From Mycolicibacterium iranicum (GTDB lineage: Bacteria; Actinomycetota; Actinomycetes; Mycobacteriales; Mycobacteriaceae): DNA of 64,000 nt. The translations under genes and the position numbers were made by a program. The notes under the pieces are model-generated. The model did no database searches, was not told the origin of the DNA, and saw only the letters and a program-made list of their open reading frames with translations. Location: positions 496,001-560,000 of the forward strand of contig NZ_JACHVU010000003.1 of the NCBI RefSeq assembly GCF_014190915.1, read 5' to 3'. Below, piece by piece: positions 41,738 to 55,572 of this stretch (within the stretch, counting starts at the first letter, position 1; the number at the start of each line of letters is the position of its first letter).

Positions 41738-42274
41738 GTGGTCACGCTTCCAGCCCCTGCCTGGCGCGGCGGTGGCGCGCGCCGCGCGTTGACCGTCGGC
41801 GTACCGGTCGGGTTGTCCCTCGGGCTGCTTGCCGCGCTGGATTCCGGGGCCCCCCTCGTCGGCGTCGTCGTCGCCGTGGTGACCGGCGGTTCGTACGGGG
41901 TCTGGATGTCCCGCCGGATGGTGGCGTACTGGCCGGACGCGCTGTCTCTGCCCGATGGCACGCGGGTGTCCGTCGTGTCGGCGGCGCGGCGAGGCATGCC
42001 CCCGGACGACGCCTCGCTGGGCCCGTACGTCGCCTCGTACGCTGACGGACTGCGCGCCGCGGCGGCCGACGCCCGCATGCTGCGGTGGGTGATCGTCGTC
42101 GTCCTCATCGTCGCCGTCGGGGCCGCGGTGTGGGATGCGATCCACGGGACGTGGGGTAACGCGGTGGTGTCCGCCGTCTACCTCGCCGCGCTTCTCGTCG
42201 AGATCCTCTGGTGGCCGAAGCGCCGTCGCCGGCTTCTCGCGAATGCCGATTTCGCTGCTGGAATTGCCGGGTGA
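41738..42274 (+). CDS. Small integral membrane protein
   Basis: Protein of unknown function with 178 residues. Two N-terminal hydrophobic segments (LTVGVPVGLSLGLLAAL and APLVGVVVAVVTGGSYGVW) and two near the C-terminus (WVIVVVLIVAVGAAVWDAI and AVVSAVYLAALLVEILWW) flank a polar domain (about 60-115). GTG 41738 was chosen; the frame continues upstream across sufT, so the exact start is uncertain. It may be the last gene of the suf transcript, since only 35 bp separate it from sufT. Confidence 0.7.
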   Translation: MVTLPAPAWRGGGARRALTVGVPVGLSLGLLAALDSGAPLVGVVVAVVTGGSYGVWMSRRMVAYWPDALSLPDGTRVSVVSAARRGMPPDDASLGPYVASYADGLRAAAADARMLRWVIVVVLIVAVGAAVWDAIHGTWGNAVVSAVYLAALLVEILWWPKRRRRLLANADFAAGIAG

Positions 42275-42744
42275 CGAGTCGGGCGAGCGTGCTGCGGTAC
42301 CGCCGCAGCTTTTGCTCTGACGTGTCCGGCAATTTTCTGCCCCGCGATCCGGACGGGCGATTACCGTCGAGAATGGCTGTGCGGCAAGGGGTCCGCGATC
42401 CGCAACCGCCGCGACGATGACGCATGGCAAAGTCAACAGCCTGCGCTGTACACGCATTATTGCGTAATTCCTATTCATCAGTTAACGCCATTCTGGAATG
42501 GCAACAAATTCGCTGTAAGGCTGTTTATGAGAAATCCTGCGCGCCCGTTACGGCTTCGCTAACGTTTGCTGCGCACACCGGGTTGGCCGAGAGGGGAGTC
42601 GGTAGAGGACGTGTCTTACTAGCTTTTCGCTGCTGAAGTGGCGGTGCTCAGCCGTACGCCGCTAACTGATTGCATTCGCTCGTCGGTGAGCGATCGATCG
42701 GTGGCACTTTCTGTTTGATTTCTTTCTCGACCCTTGTAAAAGAA
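42275..42744. other. 470-bp AT-richer non-coding region before the glycoside hydrolase
   Basis: Contains no convincing gene. From about 42430 to 42560 the sequence is clearly AT-richer than its neighbours (for example CATTATTGCGTAATTCC). It holds the perfect palindrome at 42487-42502 and several short AT-rich tracts. The downstream end has CTTGTAAAAGAAATGG, with only a weak purine-rich ribosome site before the hydrolase ATG. A 70-codon frame at 42424-42636 has atypical composition and was not accepted. Confidence 0.7.
42487..42502. promoter_or_regulatory. Perfect palindrome GCCATTC-TG-GAATGGC
   Basis: Seven-base arms pair perfectly around TG. It lies 243 bp upstream of the glycoside hydrolase ATG within the AT-rich block, a typical place for a repressor or activator site. 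No matching regulator was recognised. Confidence 0.5.
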
Positions 42745-44403
42745 ATGGATCCCGCTATGCAGAACGGTCGGCGCACAAGAAAGCACAGGCGAAGCGGCAA
42801 ACACTGGTTGGCCGGAGGGGTGATGGCGGCAGGGCTCGGCGCCGCGGTGATGACCGGGGCGGCGACAGCGTCGGCGAGTACCGACGATGCCGGGGGGAGC
42901 TCGACATCGGCCAGTAGCGACAGTGCGGCATCGGAGTCGACGTCGCCCCGCGACGAGACCGCGTCACCGACGGGCGGTGCCGAAGTCGGCGGCGAGGACG
43001 CGACCGACGAGGACACGACCGGCGAGGGCACGGACGAGGAGGACACCGGCGACCCGGCCGATGAGAACTCCACCGGCGAGGACACCGCCGACGACGAGAC
43101 GGAGGTCGTTGATGTCGGGGGCTCGACTGACGACGCCACCGACGACTCCTCCGATGACGCCACTGGCGACGCCACCGACGAGGACGCCGGCGGCGAGGAT
43201 CCGGTCGACGAAGGGACCGACGACGAGGGTGTCGCCACACCTGCGCCCGTGGCTGCGGTCAAGGATCCTGACGACGACACGTCGACGAAGGTGGACCGGC
43301 GGTCGAACGCCACCCGGTCGGCCTCGCTGAGTACCGACCAGGAGCCGGTCGACAAGACCACCACCGTCACGACGGCTCTCCAGACGACAGCGGCCACCGT
43401 GCCGACCGACCCTGTGCTGATCGCGGCGGCGACCAGCACGAAGGTGACGGTCGGCTCGATGATCGTCGACATGCTGTATTCGTGGGGTATCCGGAGCAGC
43501 AAGATGGGCACCGACTGGCTCAACATCGCCGTCTCGCAGCGCACTGCGACCCGCTGGCTGGCGCGGCGTGCCCAGATCTACCGTGGCGTGGTGATCCCAC
43601 AGCCTGGGAATCCCACCGATCCGGGCACCCCAACCACTCCGAAGTTGTTGTGGGAGACCAACTTCAGCAGCATCGACGAGGCGATGAAGTACTGGGGATT
43701 CCAGACCGGGCGATGGGGACAATCCGCCGGCGAGAACCAGTACTACACCGACGGGGACAACGTCTACATCGACGCCGCGGGCAATCTCGTCATCGACGCT
43801 CGTCGCGAAGCTGCACCCGACGGCATGGGCGCCCCGTACAACTACACCTCGGCGCGGGTGGTGACCATGGGCAAGCAGTCCTTCGGCGTCGGGCAGCGGG
43901 TCGTGGCGCGCATCCAGATGCCCGTGACCAAGGGGGTGCTGCCGGCGTTCTGGTCGGTGGGACTGGAACCGGGTCACGAATACGACTGGCCTCGTCAGGG
44001 TGAGATCGACATCGTCGAGATTCCGACGCTGGGAACCCCGACGTCGGCGAGCACGTGGACCGGGAACATCCACGGCCCGGCGGCGGCCAACAACACCGTC
44101 GACGTGAAGCTGCACAACATCAACGCCGATCTCGGCGTGGACTTGTCGCAGGGTTTCCACGACTACGGCATCGACTGGCACGCCGACCGCATCGTCTGGC
44201 ACGTCGACGGCGTCGCGGTCGGGCAGATCACCAAGGCGCAGTACGAAGCGCTCGGGGGCAACTGGACCCCGTTCTCCGGCGCGTGGGAGCACTACCTGAT
44301 CCTCAACGTGGCCGTCGGCAACCCGTGGAACGGCGACCCCGATCCGACCAAGCCGTTCCACGCGCAGATGAAGGTGGACTGGGTAAAGGCCTACGCTCTG
44401 TAG
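42745..44403 (+). CDS. Secreted glycoside hydrolase family 16 protein with long acidic linker
   Basis: Probable beta-glucan or galactan-type endo-hydrolase, exported. It has 552 residues. A basic N-terminus and hydrophobic stretch (WLAGGVMAAGLGAAVMTGAA) end in TASAS, a signal peptide cleaved near residue 45. Residues 46-170 are Asp/Glu/Thr/Gly-rich and probably disordered. Residues 220-290 form an unrecognised module (DPVLIAAATSTKVTVGSMIV). The GH16 domain runs from about 300 to 552, with nucleophile Glu420 and acid/base Glu425 in GEIDIVE. The ATG at 42745 was chosen; a second ATG four codons on is possible. It stands alone, with no neighbouring polysaccharide genes. Confidence 0.88.
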   Translation: MDPAMQNGRRTRKHRRSGKHWLAGGVMAAGLGAAVMTGAATASASTDDAGGSSTSASSDSAASESTSPRDETASPTGGAEVGGEDATDEDTTGEGTDEEDTGDPADENSTGEDTADDETEVVDVGGSTDDATDDSSDDATGDATDEDAGGEDPVDEGTDDEGVATPAPVAAVKDPDDDTSTKVDRRSNATRSASLSTDQEPVDKTTTVTTALQTTAATVPTDPVLIAAATSTKVTVGSMIVDMLYSWGIRSSKMGTDWLNIAVSQRTATRWLARRAQIYRGVVIPQPGNPTDPGTPTTPKLLWETNFSSIDEAMKYWGFQTGRWGQSAGENQYYTDGDNVYIDAAGNLVIDARREAAPDGMGAPYNYTSARVVTMGKQSFGVGQRVVARIQMPVTKGVLPAFWSVGLEPGHEYDWPRQGEIDIVEIPTLGTPTSASTWTGNIHGPAAANNTVDVKLHNINADLGVDLSQGFHDYGIDWHADRIVWHVDGVAVGQITKAQYEALGGNWTPFSGAWEHYLILNVAVGNPWNGDPDPTKPFHAQMKVDWVKAYAL

Positions 44404-44444
44404 GGGACAGGAACAGACCGGCCTGAAGAAACGTTGAGGATCAC

Positions 44445-44807
44445 GTGGCTACCCGAGACATCACCGCACAAGAGTTCAACGACACCATCAACGACAACGA
44501 CATCGTCCTGGTGGATTTCTGGGCGTCGTGGTGCGGGCCGTGTCGGGCGTTCGCGCCGACGTTCGCCGCGTCGTCGGAGAAGCATCCCGACGTGGTCTAC
44601 GCGAAGGTCGACACGGAGGCCGAGCAGCAGCTCGCCGCAGCCGCCGACATCCGGTCGATCCCGACGCTGATGGCGTTCAAGAAGGGCAAGCTGGTGTTCA
44701 ATCAGGCGGGCGCCCTGCCGGCACCCGCGCTGGAGGACCTCATCCAGCAGGTCAAGGACTTCGACGTCGACGCCGCAATCGCTGCGCAGGAGGACCCCCA
44801 GAGCTGA
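44445..44807 (+). CDS. trxB1: Thioredoxin
   Basis: Small disulfide reductase with 120 residues. The active site is WCGPC (Cys30, Cys33) in VDFWASWCGPCRAFAPTF, and the cis-proline is in IRSIPTLMAF. The sequence resembles the M. tuberculosis protein annotated TrxB1 (Rv1471) and is followed by echA12 as there. GTG start. It has a C-terminal extension (DFDVDAAIAAQEDPQS). Confidence 0.92.
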   Translation: MATRDITAQEFNDTINDNDIVLVDFWASWCGPCRAFAPTFAASSEKHPDVVYAKVDTEAEQQLAAAADIRSIPTLMAFKKGKLVFNQAGALPAPALEDLIQQVKDFDVDAAIAAQEDPQS

Positions 44808-44832
44808 TCGGCCCTGGGCGCGACGCGCTAAC

Positions 44833-45675
44833 GTGCAACGCGTGACCGACGCCAACGGCTTCGTCCTCGTCGACCGACCCCGGCCTCACGTCGCGCTGGT
44901 GACGCTGAACAGGCCCGAGCGGATGAACTCGATGGCCTTCGACGTCATGGTGCCCTTGAAGGCAGCCCTGGACGAGCTGACCTACGACAATGACGTCCGC
45001 GCCGTGGTTCTCACCGGCGCGGGCGCCGGCTTCTCCTCGGGCGCCGACCACAAGTCGGCGGGTTCGGTCCCGCACGTCGCAGGTCTGACCCGACCCGGTT
45101 TCGGCCTGCGGTCGATGGAGGTCCTGGACGACGTCATCCTCGCGCTGCGCAAACTGCACCAGCCCGTCATCGCCGCAGTGAACGGGGCCGCGATCGGCGG
45201 TGGACTGTGCTTGGCGCTGGCCGCCGACATCCGGGTCGCCTCGACGCAGGCGTACTTCCGCGCGGCGGGGATCAACAACGGGCTGACAGCCAGCGAACTC
45301 GGTCTGAGCTATCTGTTGCCGCGCGCCATCGGTTCGTCGCGGGCGTTCGAGATCATGCTCACCGGCCGTGACGTCGACGCCGAGGAAGCCGAACGCATCG
45401 GTCTGGTGTCACGCTGCGTACCGGGCGACGCGCTGCTGGACACCTGCTACGACATCGCCGAACGCATCGCCGCGTTCTCGCGGCCCGGCACGGAGTTGAC
45501 GAAACGGACCCTCTGGAGCGGGCTGGACGCCGGGTCGCTGGAGGCGCACATGCAGGCCGAAGGTCTCGGTCAGCTCTACATCCGGCTGCTCACACACAAT
45601 TTCGAAGAGGCCGTGGCCGCACGGAAGGAGCGGCGCGCCCCCGTCTTCACCGACGACAAACGCGACACTCCATGA
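44833..45675 (+). CDS. echA12: Enoyl-CoA hydratase/isomerase EchA12
   Basis: Crotonase-fold enzyme, likely in fatty-acid oxidation. It has 280 residues. RPERMNSMAFDVMVPLKAALDEL, then VVLTGAGAGFSSGADHKSAGS (oxyanion hole) and NGAAIGGGLCLALAADIRVAS are visible. The typical catalytic glutamates are in the NNGLTASELGLSYLLPRAIG region, so hydratase activity cannot be assured. GTG 44833 or 44842 are alternative starts. It lies 25 bp after the thioredoxin gene. Confidence 0.9.
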   Translation: MQRVTDANGFVLVDRPRPHVALVTLNRPERMNSMAFDVMVPLKAALDELTYDNDVRAVVLTGAGAGFSSGADHKSAGSVPHVAGLTRPGFGLRSMEVLDDVILALRKLHQPVIAAVNGAAIGGGLCLALAADIRVASTQAYFRAAGINNGLTASELGLSYLLPRAIGSSRAFEIMLTGRDVDAEEAERIGLVSRCVPGDALLDTCYDIAERIAAFSRPGTELTKRTLWSGLDAGSLEAHMQAEGLGQLYIRLLTHNFEEAVAARKERRAPVFTDDKRDTP

Positions 45676-45866
45676 TGTGGTCCACCACCGTTCGGACGTC
45701 GAACAGAAGCTGAGGACCTCGCTGAGACCGTGCAGCCGGGTAATCGGTTGGCGTCGGGTGGGGGAGTCCAACTAGCCTTGTAGGCCGACACGGGCCACAA
45801 TGGGCCCCACCACCGGCATGGACAGCGACTCAGGTCTGCCATGCCTCGTTTTCCAGGAGCGTCAGC

Positions 45867-47504
<1,638 letters not shown>

Positions 47505-47588
47505 GAATTCACATCTCCACTGTGTTAACGGCTGAGCACCGGGGTATGCGGACGAAACATCCGAGCCCAGTAGCGGAGGCGCCGACAC

Positions 47589-47783
47589 ATGAAGAACGAT
47601 ACGAAGTCCCGAGACCAGTTGATGACCGAACTGCGTAGCGCCTACGAGCGTGGCGCCAGCATCCGGTCGCTGGTGGCCACGACCGGGCACTCCTACGGCT
47701 CGATTCACACCATGCTGCGTGAATCGGGAGCCACGATGCGCAGCCGCGGTGGGCCGAACCACCGCGGCCGCAAAGCCAGCTGA
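47589..47783 (+). CDS. Small helix-turn-helix protein (Rv1473A-like)
   Basis: 64-residue protein, nearly all of it one HTH domain: RDQLMTELRSAYERGASIRS followed by LVATTGHSYGSIHTMLRESG. The basic tail RSRGGPNHRGRKAS suits DNA contact. Similar small proteins are widespread in actinobacteria. ATG at 47589 follows an AGCGGAGGCGCC-type site. It is convergent with the acn regulator, 1 bp apart. Confidence 0.85.
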   Translation: MKNDTKSRDQLMTELRSAYERGASIRSLVATTGHSYGSIHTMLRESGATMRSRGGPNHRGRKAS

Positions 47784-47784
47784 C

Positions 47785-48348
47785 CTACTGCTGGCGTACC
47801 GAGGCCTCGACGAGATCCAGCACCGCGCCCAGTCTTTCGGGGTCGTCGCCGGACGCCAGCCGCGCCACCAGACCGTCGAGCACCAGCTCCAGATACGTCC
47901 GCAGCACGTCGCCGTCGACGTCGTCACGCAGCCGCCCCGCCTGCTTCTGGCGACGTAACCGTTCCCGGGTGGCCGTCGACAACTCCGCCGACCGCTCCGC
48001 CCAGCCCCGGCTGAACGCCGGGTCGTTGCGCAACTTCCTGGCGATCTCCAAACGCGTGGCGAGCCAGTCGAATTGCTCCGGCGCAGCCAACATGTCCCGC
48101 ATCACCTGGATGAGGCCCTCGCGGGCCGCGACATCGGCCATCCGTTCGGCGTCCTCGCGCGCGAGTTCGAAGAACAGGGTGTCCTTGTCGCGGAAATGAT
48201 GGAAGATCGCGCCGCGCGACAGCCCGATGGTCTGTTCGAGCCGTCGCACGGTCGCGCTCTCATACCCGTACTGAGCGAAACACCGACGTGCGCCGTCGAG
48301 GATCTGGCGACGGCGCGCCGCGAGATGATCGTCGGTCACCCGGGGCAT
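47785..48348 (-). CDS. acnR: TetR-family regulator of aconitase (AcnR / Rv1474c-like)
   Basis: Transcriptional repressor with 187 residues. The HTH (about 12-58) has YGYESATVRRLEQTIGLSRGAIFHHFRDKDTLFFELA. The gene follows acn after 22 bp on the same strand, as AcnR does in Corynebacterium and Rv1474c in M. tuberculosis. The matching operator is upstream of acn at 51238-51253, so it should control its own transcription through the acn promoter. The symbol is by analogy. Confidence 0.85.
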   Translation of the reverse strand: MPRVTDDHLAARRRQILDGARRCFAQYGYESATVRRLEQTIGLSRGAIFHHFRDKDTLFFELAREDAERMADVAAREGLIQVMRDMLAAPEQFDWLATRLEIARKLRNDPAFSRGWAERSAELSTATRERLRRQKQAGRLRDDVDGDVLRTYLELVLDGLVARLASGDDPERLGAVLDLVEASVRQQ

Positions 48349-48370
48349 ATGCCGAGTCCTGTGCCGATCA

Positions 48371-51274
<2,904 letters not shown>

Positions 51275-51339
51275 TCAGTCTTGTCTCGAGGTGGGCGTGC
51301 TGCCACCGCAGACGGATACCCGTCCGATACGGTGCTGAT

Positions 51340-51933
51340 GTGTCTGGACTGCAGTTCGTCCCGTTCGTGCCCACCTACATCCCGCCGGAGCTGTGCCAGT
51401 CCGTCGGTGTCGCCGTCGAACCGGGGCGGCCGACCCCTGATGCCTGCATGGAGATCGTCAACCGCAATGTGGGCCAGGACGGTGTCAGCGTGCCCGAGGG
51501 CACCAACCCAAAGGTCGAGGAGCAGCTCGTCGACGTGGTCAAGGATGCCGAGAGCCGGGGCATCGATCTCAAGATCGTGGTCATCGGCGCCAACCCGCCG
51601 ATCGACACGCCGCTGCGCGACATCGCCACCGAGGTCGGCGAGGCGCACCCGGGCGCGACGGTGCTGGCGCTGAGTCCGTCGTTCGCCGGCACGTACAGCG
51701 CGGACTACGACAGGTCCACCCTCGAGGCCGGCGAGGACCTGGCGCGAACGGCCGATCCGGTGCAGTCCTCGAAGAATTTCGTGTCCGAGTTGACGACCTC
51801 ACACTTTCCCTGGACGCCATTCACGATTGTGCTGGTTTTAATGGTCGCTCTGGCCGTGGTCGCCACCCGCGTACTGCAGAAACGCGGCAAACGCACTGCC
51901 GATGTGAAGGCAGCATCCACCAGCAGCGATTGA
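51340..51933 (+). CDS. Rv1476-family membrane protein
   Basis: 197-residue protein with one C-terminal membrane helix (about 166-185, FTIVLVLMVALAVVATRVL) preceded by an extracytoplasmic or periplasmic domain. The domain begins SGLQFVPFVPTYIPPELCQ and resembles a TPM-like fold (VVDVVKDAESRGIDLKIVVIGANPP). GTG start. It sits directly upstream of ripA as in M. tuberculosis, suggesting an envelope role, but the function is not known. Confidence 0.82.
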   Translation: MSGLQFVPFVPTYIPPELCQSVGVAVEPGRPTPDACMEIVNRNVGQDGVSVPEGTNPKVEEQLVDVVKDAESRGIDLKIVVIGANPPIDTPLRDIATEVGEAHPGATVLALSPSFAGTYSADYDRSTLEAGEDLARTADPVQSSKNFVSELTTSHFPWTPFTIVLVLMVALAVVATRVLQKRGKRTADVKAASTSSD

Positions 51934-51988
51934 GGGATACCCCTTTACTGCGCAAATTCAAACATCACCATTTGATAACGCAGATTGC

Positions 51989-52026
51989 AATTACATTGTT
52001 GTAATTTGTGACTAAAGTTTCTTTAG
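51989..52026. promoter_or_regulatory. AT-rich palindromes in the ripA leader
   Basis: AATTAC-N6-GTAATT (51989-52006) and CTAAAG-TTT-CTTTAG (52012-52026) lie in the 218-bp gap before ripA. GTGAC pentamers stand at 52008, 52035 and 52081. The MtrA response regulator is known to control ripA in M. tuberculosis, but the spacing here does not give a clear MtrA box. Confidence 0.45.
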
Positions 52027-52151
52027 CGTCAGATGTGACGTACGGTGCAATCGGTGCCTGATGTTGCGGCTGTGCTCAATGTGACTTCTCTGGTCAGGCG
52101 CCGGATTCTGTGCCGACACGTCCGCGTGGAGCCTGAGGAGACTTGAGTCGA

Positions 52152-53573
52152 ATGAGACGCACCCCTGGCGGCGCCTCCGCATCGCGGCTGTGCGCCGCGT
52201 CCCTGGCCTTCGGCATGGTGCTGACGGTGCCCAATTTGGCACCGCATGTGGCACTGGCGCAGCCCGCGGAGGGGATCGCCGAGCTGGTGACCGACGTCGC
52301 CAACGTGAACCAGCAGCTACAGGACCTCGGCGCCCAGATCCAGATCCAGCAGGAGAGCGTCAACAAGGCGATCCTCGGCGTGCAGACGGCTCGCGACGAC
52401 GCCGCCGAGGCGCAGGTCGAGGTCGACGCGAGCGCCGCCCGCGTCACCGAAGCGAACGCCGCCATCTCGGCCGCCCAGGACCGGTTCGACGAGTTCGCCG
52501 CGGCCATGTACGTCCGAGGCCCGTCGAGCTCCTATCTGACCGCGACCGACCCGTCGGACATCCTGAACACCGCCGCCGCCGGCCAGACCCTGTCGATCAG
52601 CTCGCAGAAGGTGATGGCCGACCTGCAGCGGGCCCGCACCGAGCAGGTCAACAAAGAGTCGGCGGCCCGGCTGGCCAAGCAGAAGGCCGACGAGGCCGTC
52701 AAGGCAGCCGAAACGAGCCAGCAGGATGCGGTCGCCGCGCTGACCAACGCCCAGGCGACCTTCAGGTCGCAGCAGGCCGAGCTCGACCGCCTCACCGCAC
52801 AGCGGGCGGAGGCGCAGGCCCGGCTGGAGGAAGCCAGGACGCTGGCCGCACCGTCGAGCACCGCGCCGGCCGCGGCCCCGTCGGGAACAGCGGCCCCGTC
52901 GGGCGCCAAGCCCGCTCCGGGCGGTGGTAACGGGACCTGGGACGTCGACCCCGCCACCGGCAACCGCGAGACGGCCTGGGACATGACGCTGCCGCAGATC
53001 CCGAGCGCCTTCGTCAGCGGCGACCCGATCCAGATCATCAACGCGGTGCTCAAGATCATCACGACGTCGCTGAAGGTGACGCAGGATCTCGGCCGCAAGT
53101 TCCTGCAGAGCATCGGTCTGCTGCCCACCCCGACGGGCATCACCAACGGGGCGATCCCGACCCTGTACGGCAGGCAGGCCACCGAGTACGTCATCAAGCG
53201 CGGCATGTCACAGATGGGTGTGCCGTACTCGTGGGGTGGCGGCAACGCCTCGGGTCCCAGCCGCGGAATCGATTCCGGCGCAGGCACCGTCGGCTTCGAC
53301 TGCTCGGGCCTGATGCTCTACATGTTCGCCGGTGTCGGTGTGAAGCTCGACCACTACTCGGGCTCGCAGTACAACGCCGGCCGCAAGGTGCCCTCGTCGC
53401 AGATGCGCCGTGGCGACATGATCTTCTACGGCCCCAATGCCAGTCAGCACGTCGCCATGTACCTCGGCGACGGGCAGATGCTGGAGGCCCCGTACACGGG
53501 GTCGGTGGTCAAGATCTCGCCGGTGCGTACCAGCGGCATGACCCCGTTCGTCACCCGAATGATCGAGTGGTGA
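52152..53573 (+). CDS. ripA: Peptidoglycan endopeptidase RipA
   Basis: Secreted NlpC/P60 hydrolase that cleaves cross-linked peptides during daughter-cell separation. It has 473 residues. Signal peptide about 1-37 (SLAFGMVLTVPNLAPHVALA), coiled-coil N-terminal domain about 40-225 that covers the active site in the zymogen, an Ala/Pro/Gly-rich linker, then NlpC/P60 at about 345-473. Catalytic Cys384 (GFDCSGLM) and His433 (SQHVAMYLG) are present. The ATG at 52152 was preferred to TTG 52143, which would be only 2 bp from GAGGAG. GTGA-type overlap with ripB. Confidence 0.95.
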   Translation: MRRTPGGASASRLCAASLAFGMVLTVPNLAPHVALAQPAEGIAELVTDVANVNQQLQDLGAQIQIQQESVNKAILGVQTARDDAAEAQVEVDASAARVTEANAAISAAQDRFDEFAAAMYVRGPSSSYLTATDPSDILNTAAAGQTLSISSQKVMADLQRARTEQVNKESAARLAKQKADEAVKAAETSQQDAVAALTNAQATFRSQQAELDRLTAQRAEAQARLEEARTLAAPSSTAPAAAPSGTAAPSGAKPAPGGGNGTWDVDPATGNRETAWDMTLPQIPSAFVSGDPIQIINAVLKIITTSLKVTQDLGRKFLQSIGLLPTPTGITNGAIPTLYGRQATEYVIKRGMSQMGVPYSWGGGNASGPSRGIDSGAGTVGFDCSGLMLYMFAGVGVKLDHYSGSQYNAGRKVPSSQMRRGDMIFYGPNASQHVAMYLGDGQMLEAPYTGSVVKISPVRTSGMTPFVTRMIEW

Positions 53574-54262
53574 TCGTCCTGCGCCGCTTCATCTTCTCGT
53601 GCCTGACCGTCGCTGCGCTGCTCGCCGGGACGGTGGCACCGGCCACCGCCCAGCCTGCGAGCGGCCAGTGGGATCCGACGCTGCCGAAACTGATCAGCGC
53701 GGGCGCCCCCGGCGATCCGCTGGCCATCGCCAACGCCTCCCTGGCCGCCACCGCTCAGGCCACCCAGGTCACCATGGACCTGGGCCGCAAGTTCCTGCAG
53801 ACGATCGGTCTGGCGCCCGCCGACGCGCCGGCCAGCGTCGCACCCGGGATCGTGCGCGGACCCGCGGCCATCGAGTACGTGATCCGCCGCGGCGGCTCCC
53901 AGATCGGGACGCCGTACTCCTGGGGCGGCGGCAAGCCGACCGGCCCCAGCACCGGCGTCGACTCCGGGGCCAACATCGTCGGCTATGACTGCTCCGGGTT
54001 CACCCAGTTCTCCTACGCCGGTGTCGGCGTGCTGATCCCGAAGTACTCCGGCGACCAGTACAACACCGGGCGCCGGGTCCCCGTGCAGCAGGCCAAGCGC
54101 GGCGATCTGCTCTTCTGGGGCCCCGGGGGCAGCCAGCACGTCGCGATCTACCTCGGCGGCGGCAAGATGCTTGAGTCCTCCGGCAGTGCCGACAAGGTGA
54201 CCATCAGCCCGGTGCGGATGTCAGGGCTCCAGCCCTATGTGTCCCGCATCATCGAATCCTGA
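53570..54262 (+). CDS. ripB: NlpC/P60 endopeptidase RipB
   Basis: Secreted peptidoglycan endopeptidase lacking the coiled-coil inhibitor of RipA. It has 230 residues. Signal peptide about 1-27 (FIFSCLTVAALLAGTVAPATA). Pro-region 28-90 resembles the corresponding part of RipA (DPTLPKLISAGAPGDPL). The NlpC/P60 domain has Cys141 (GYDCSGF) and His190 (SQHVAIYLG). GTG start overlaps the ripA stop, so the two are co-translated. Confidence 0.94.
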   Translation: MIVLRRFIFSCLTVAALLAGTVAPATAQPASGQWDPTLPKLISAGAPGDPLAIANASLAATAQATQVTMDLGRKFLQTIGLAPADAPASVAPGIVRGPAAIEYVIRRGGSQIGTPYSWGGGKPTGPSTGVDSGANIVGYDCSGFTQFSYAGVGVLIPKYSGDQYNTGRRVPVQQAKRGDLLFWGPGGSQHVAIYLGGGKMLESSGSADKVTISPVRMSGLQPYVSRIIES

Positions 54263-54405
54263 GTGTGGCCTGAGTTAAAGCTGAGCAGGCCGGGCGACGT
54301 CGACGGATTCTCAACCGCCTGGAATAGTTGACGGCGGGTGCGCGGTCGAGACCGGCCCGCACGCCGATGGACCAGCATGTTCGGCGCCTGTGGAAGGAAT
54401 TGTTG

Positions 54406-55569
<1,164 letters not shown>

Positions 55570-55572
55570 CAC

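Noticed and set aside
42424..42636. 70-codon ORF in the gap before the GH16 gene
   Set aside because: AT-rich, cysteine- and serine-scattered sequence with no ribosome site or family resemblance.
51934..52151. c-di-AMP (ydaO-type) riboswitch before ripA
   Set aside because: Such elements precede cell-wall hydrolase genes in some actinobacteria, but the conserved core was not seen here.
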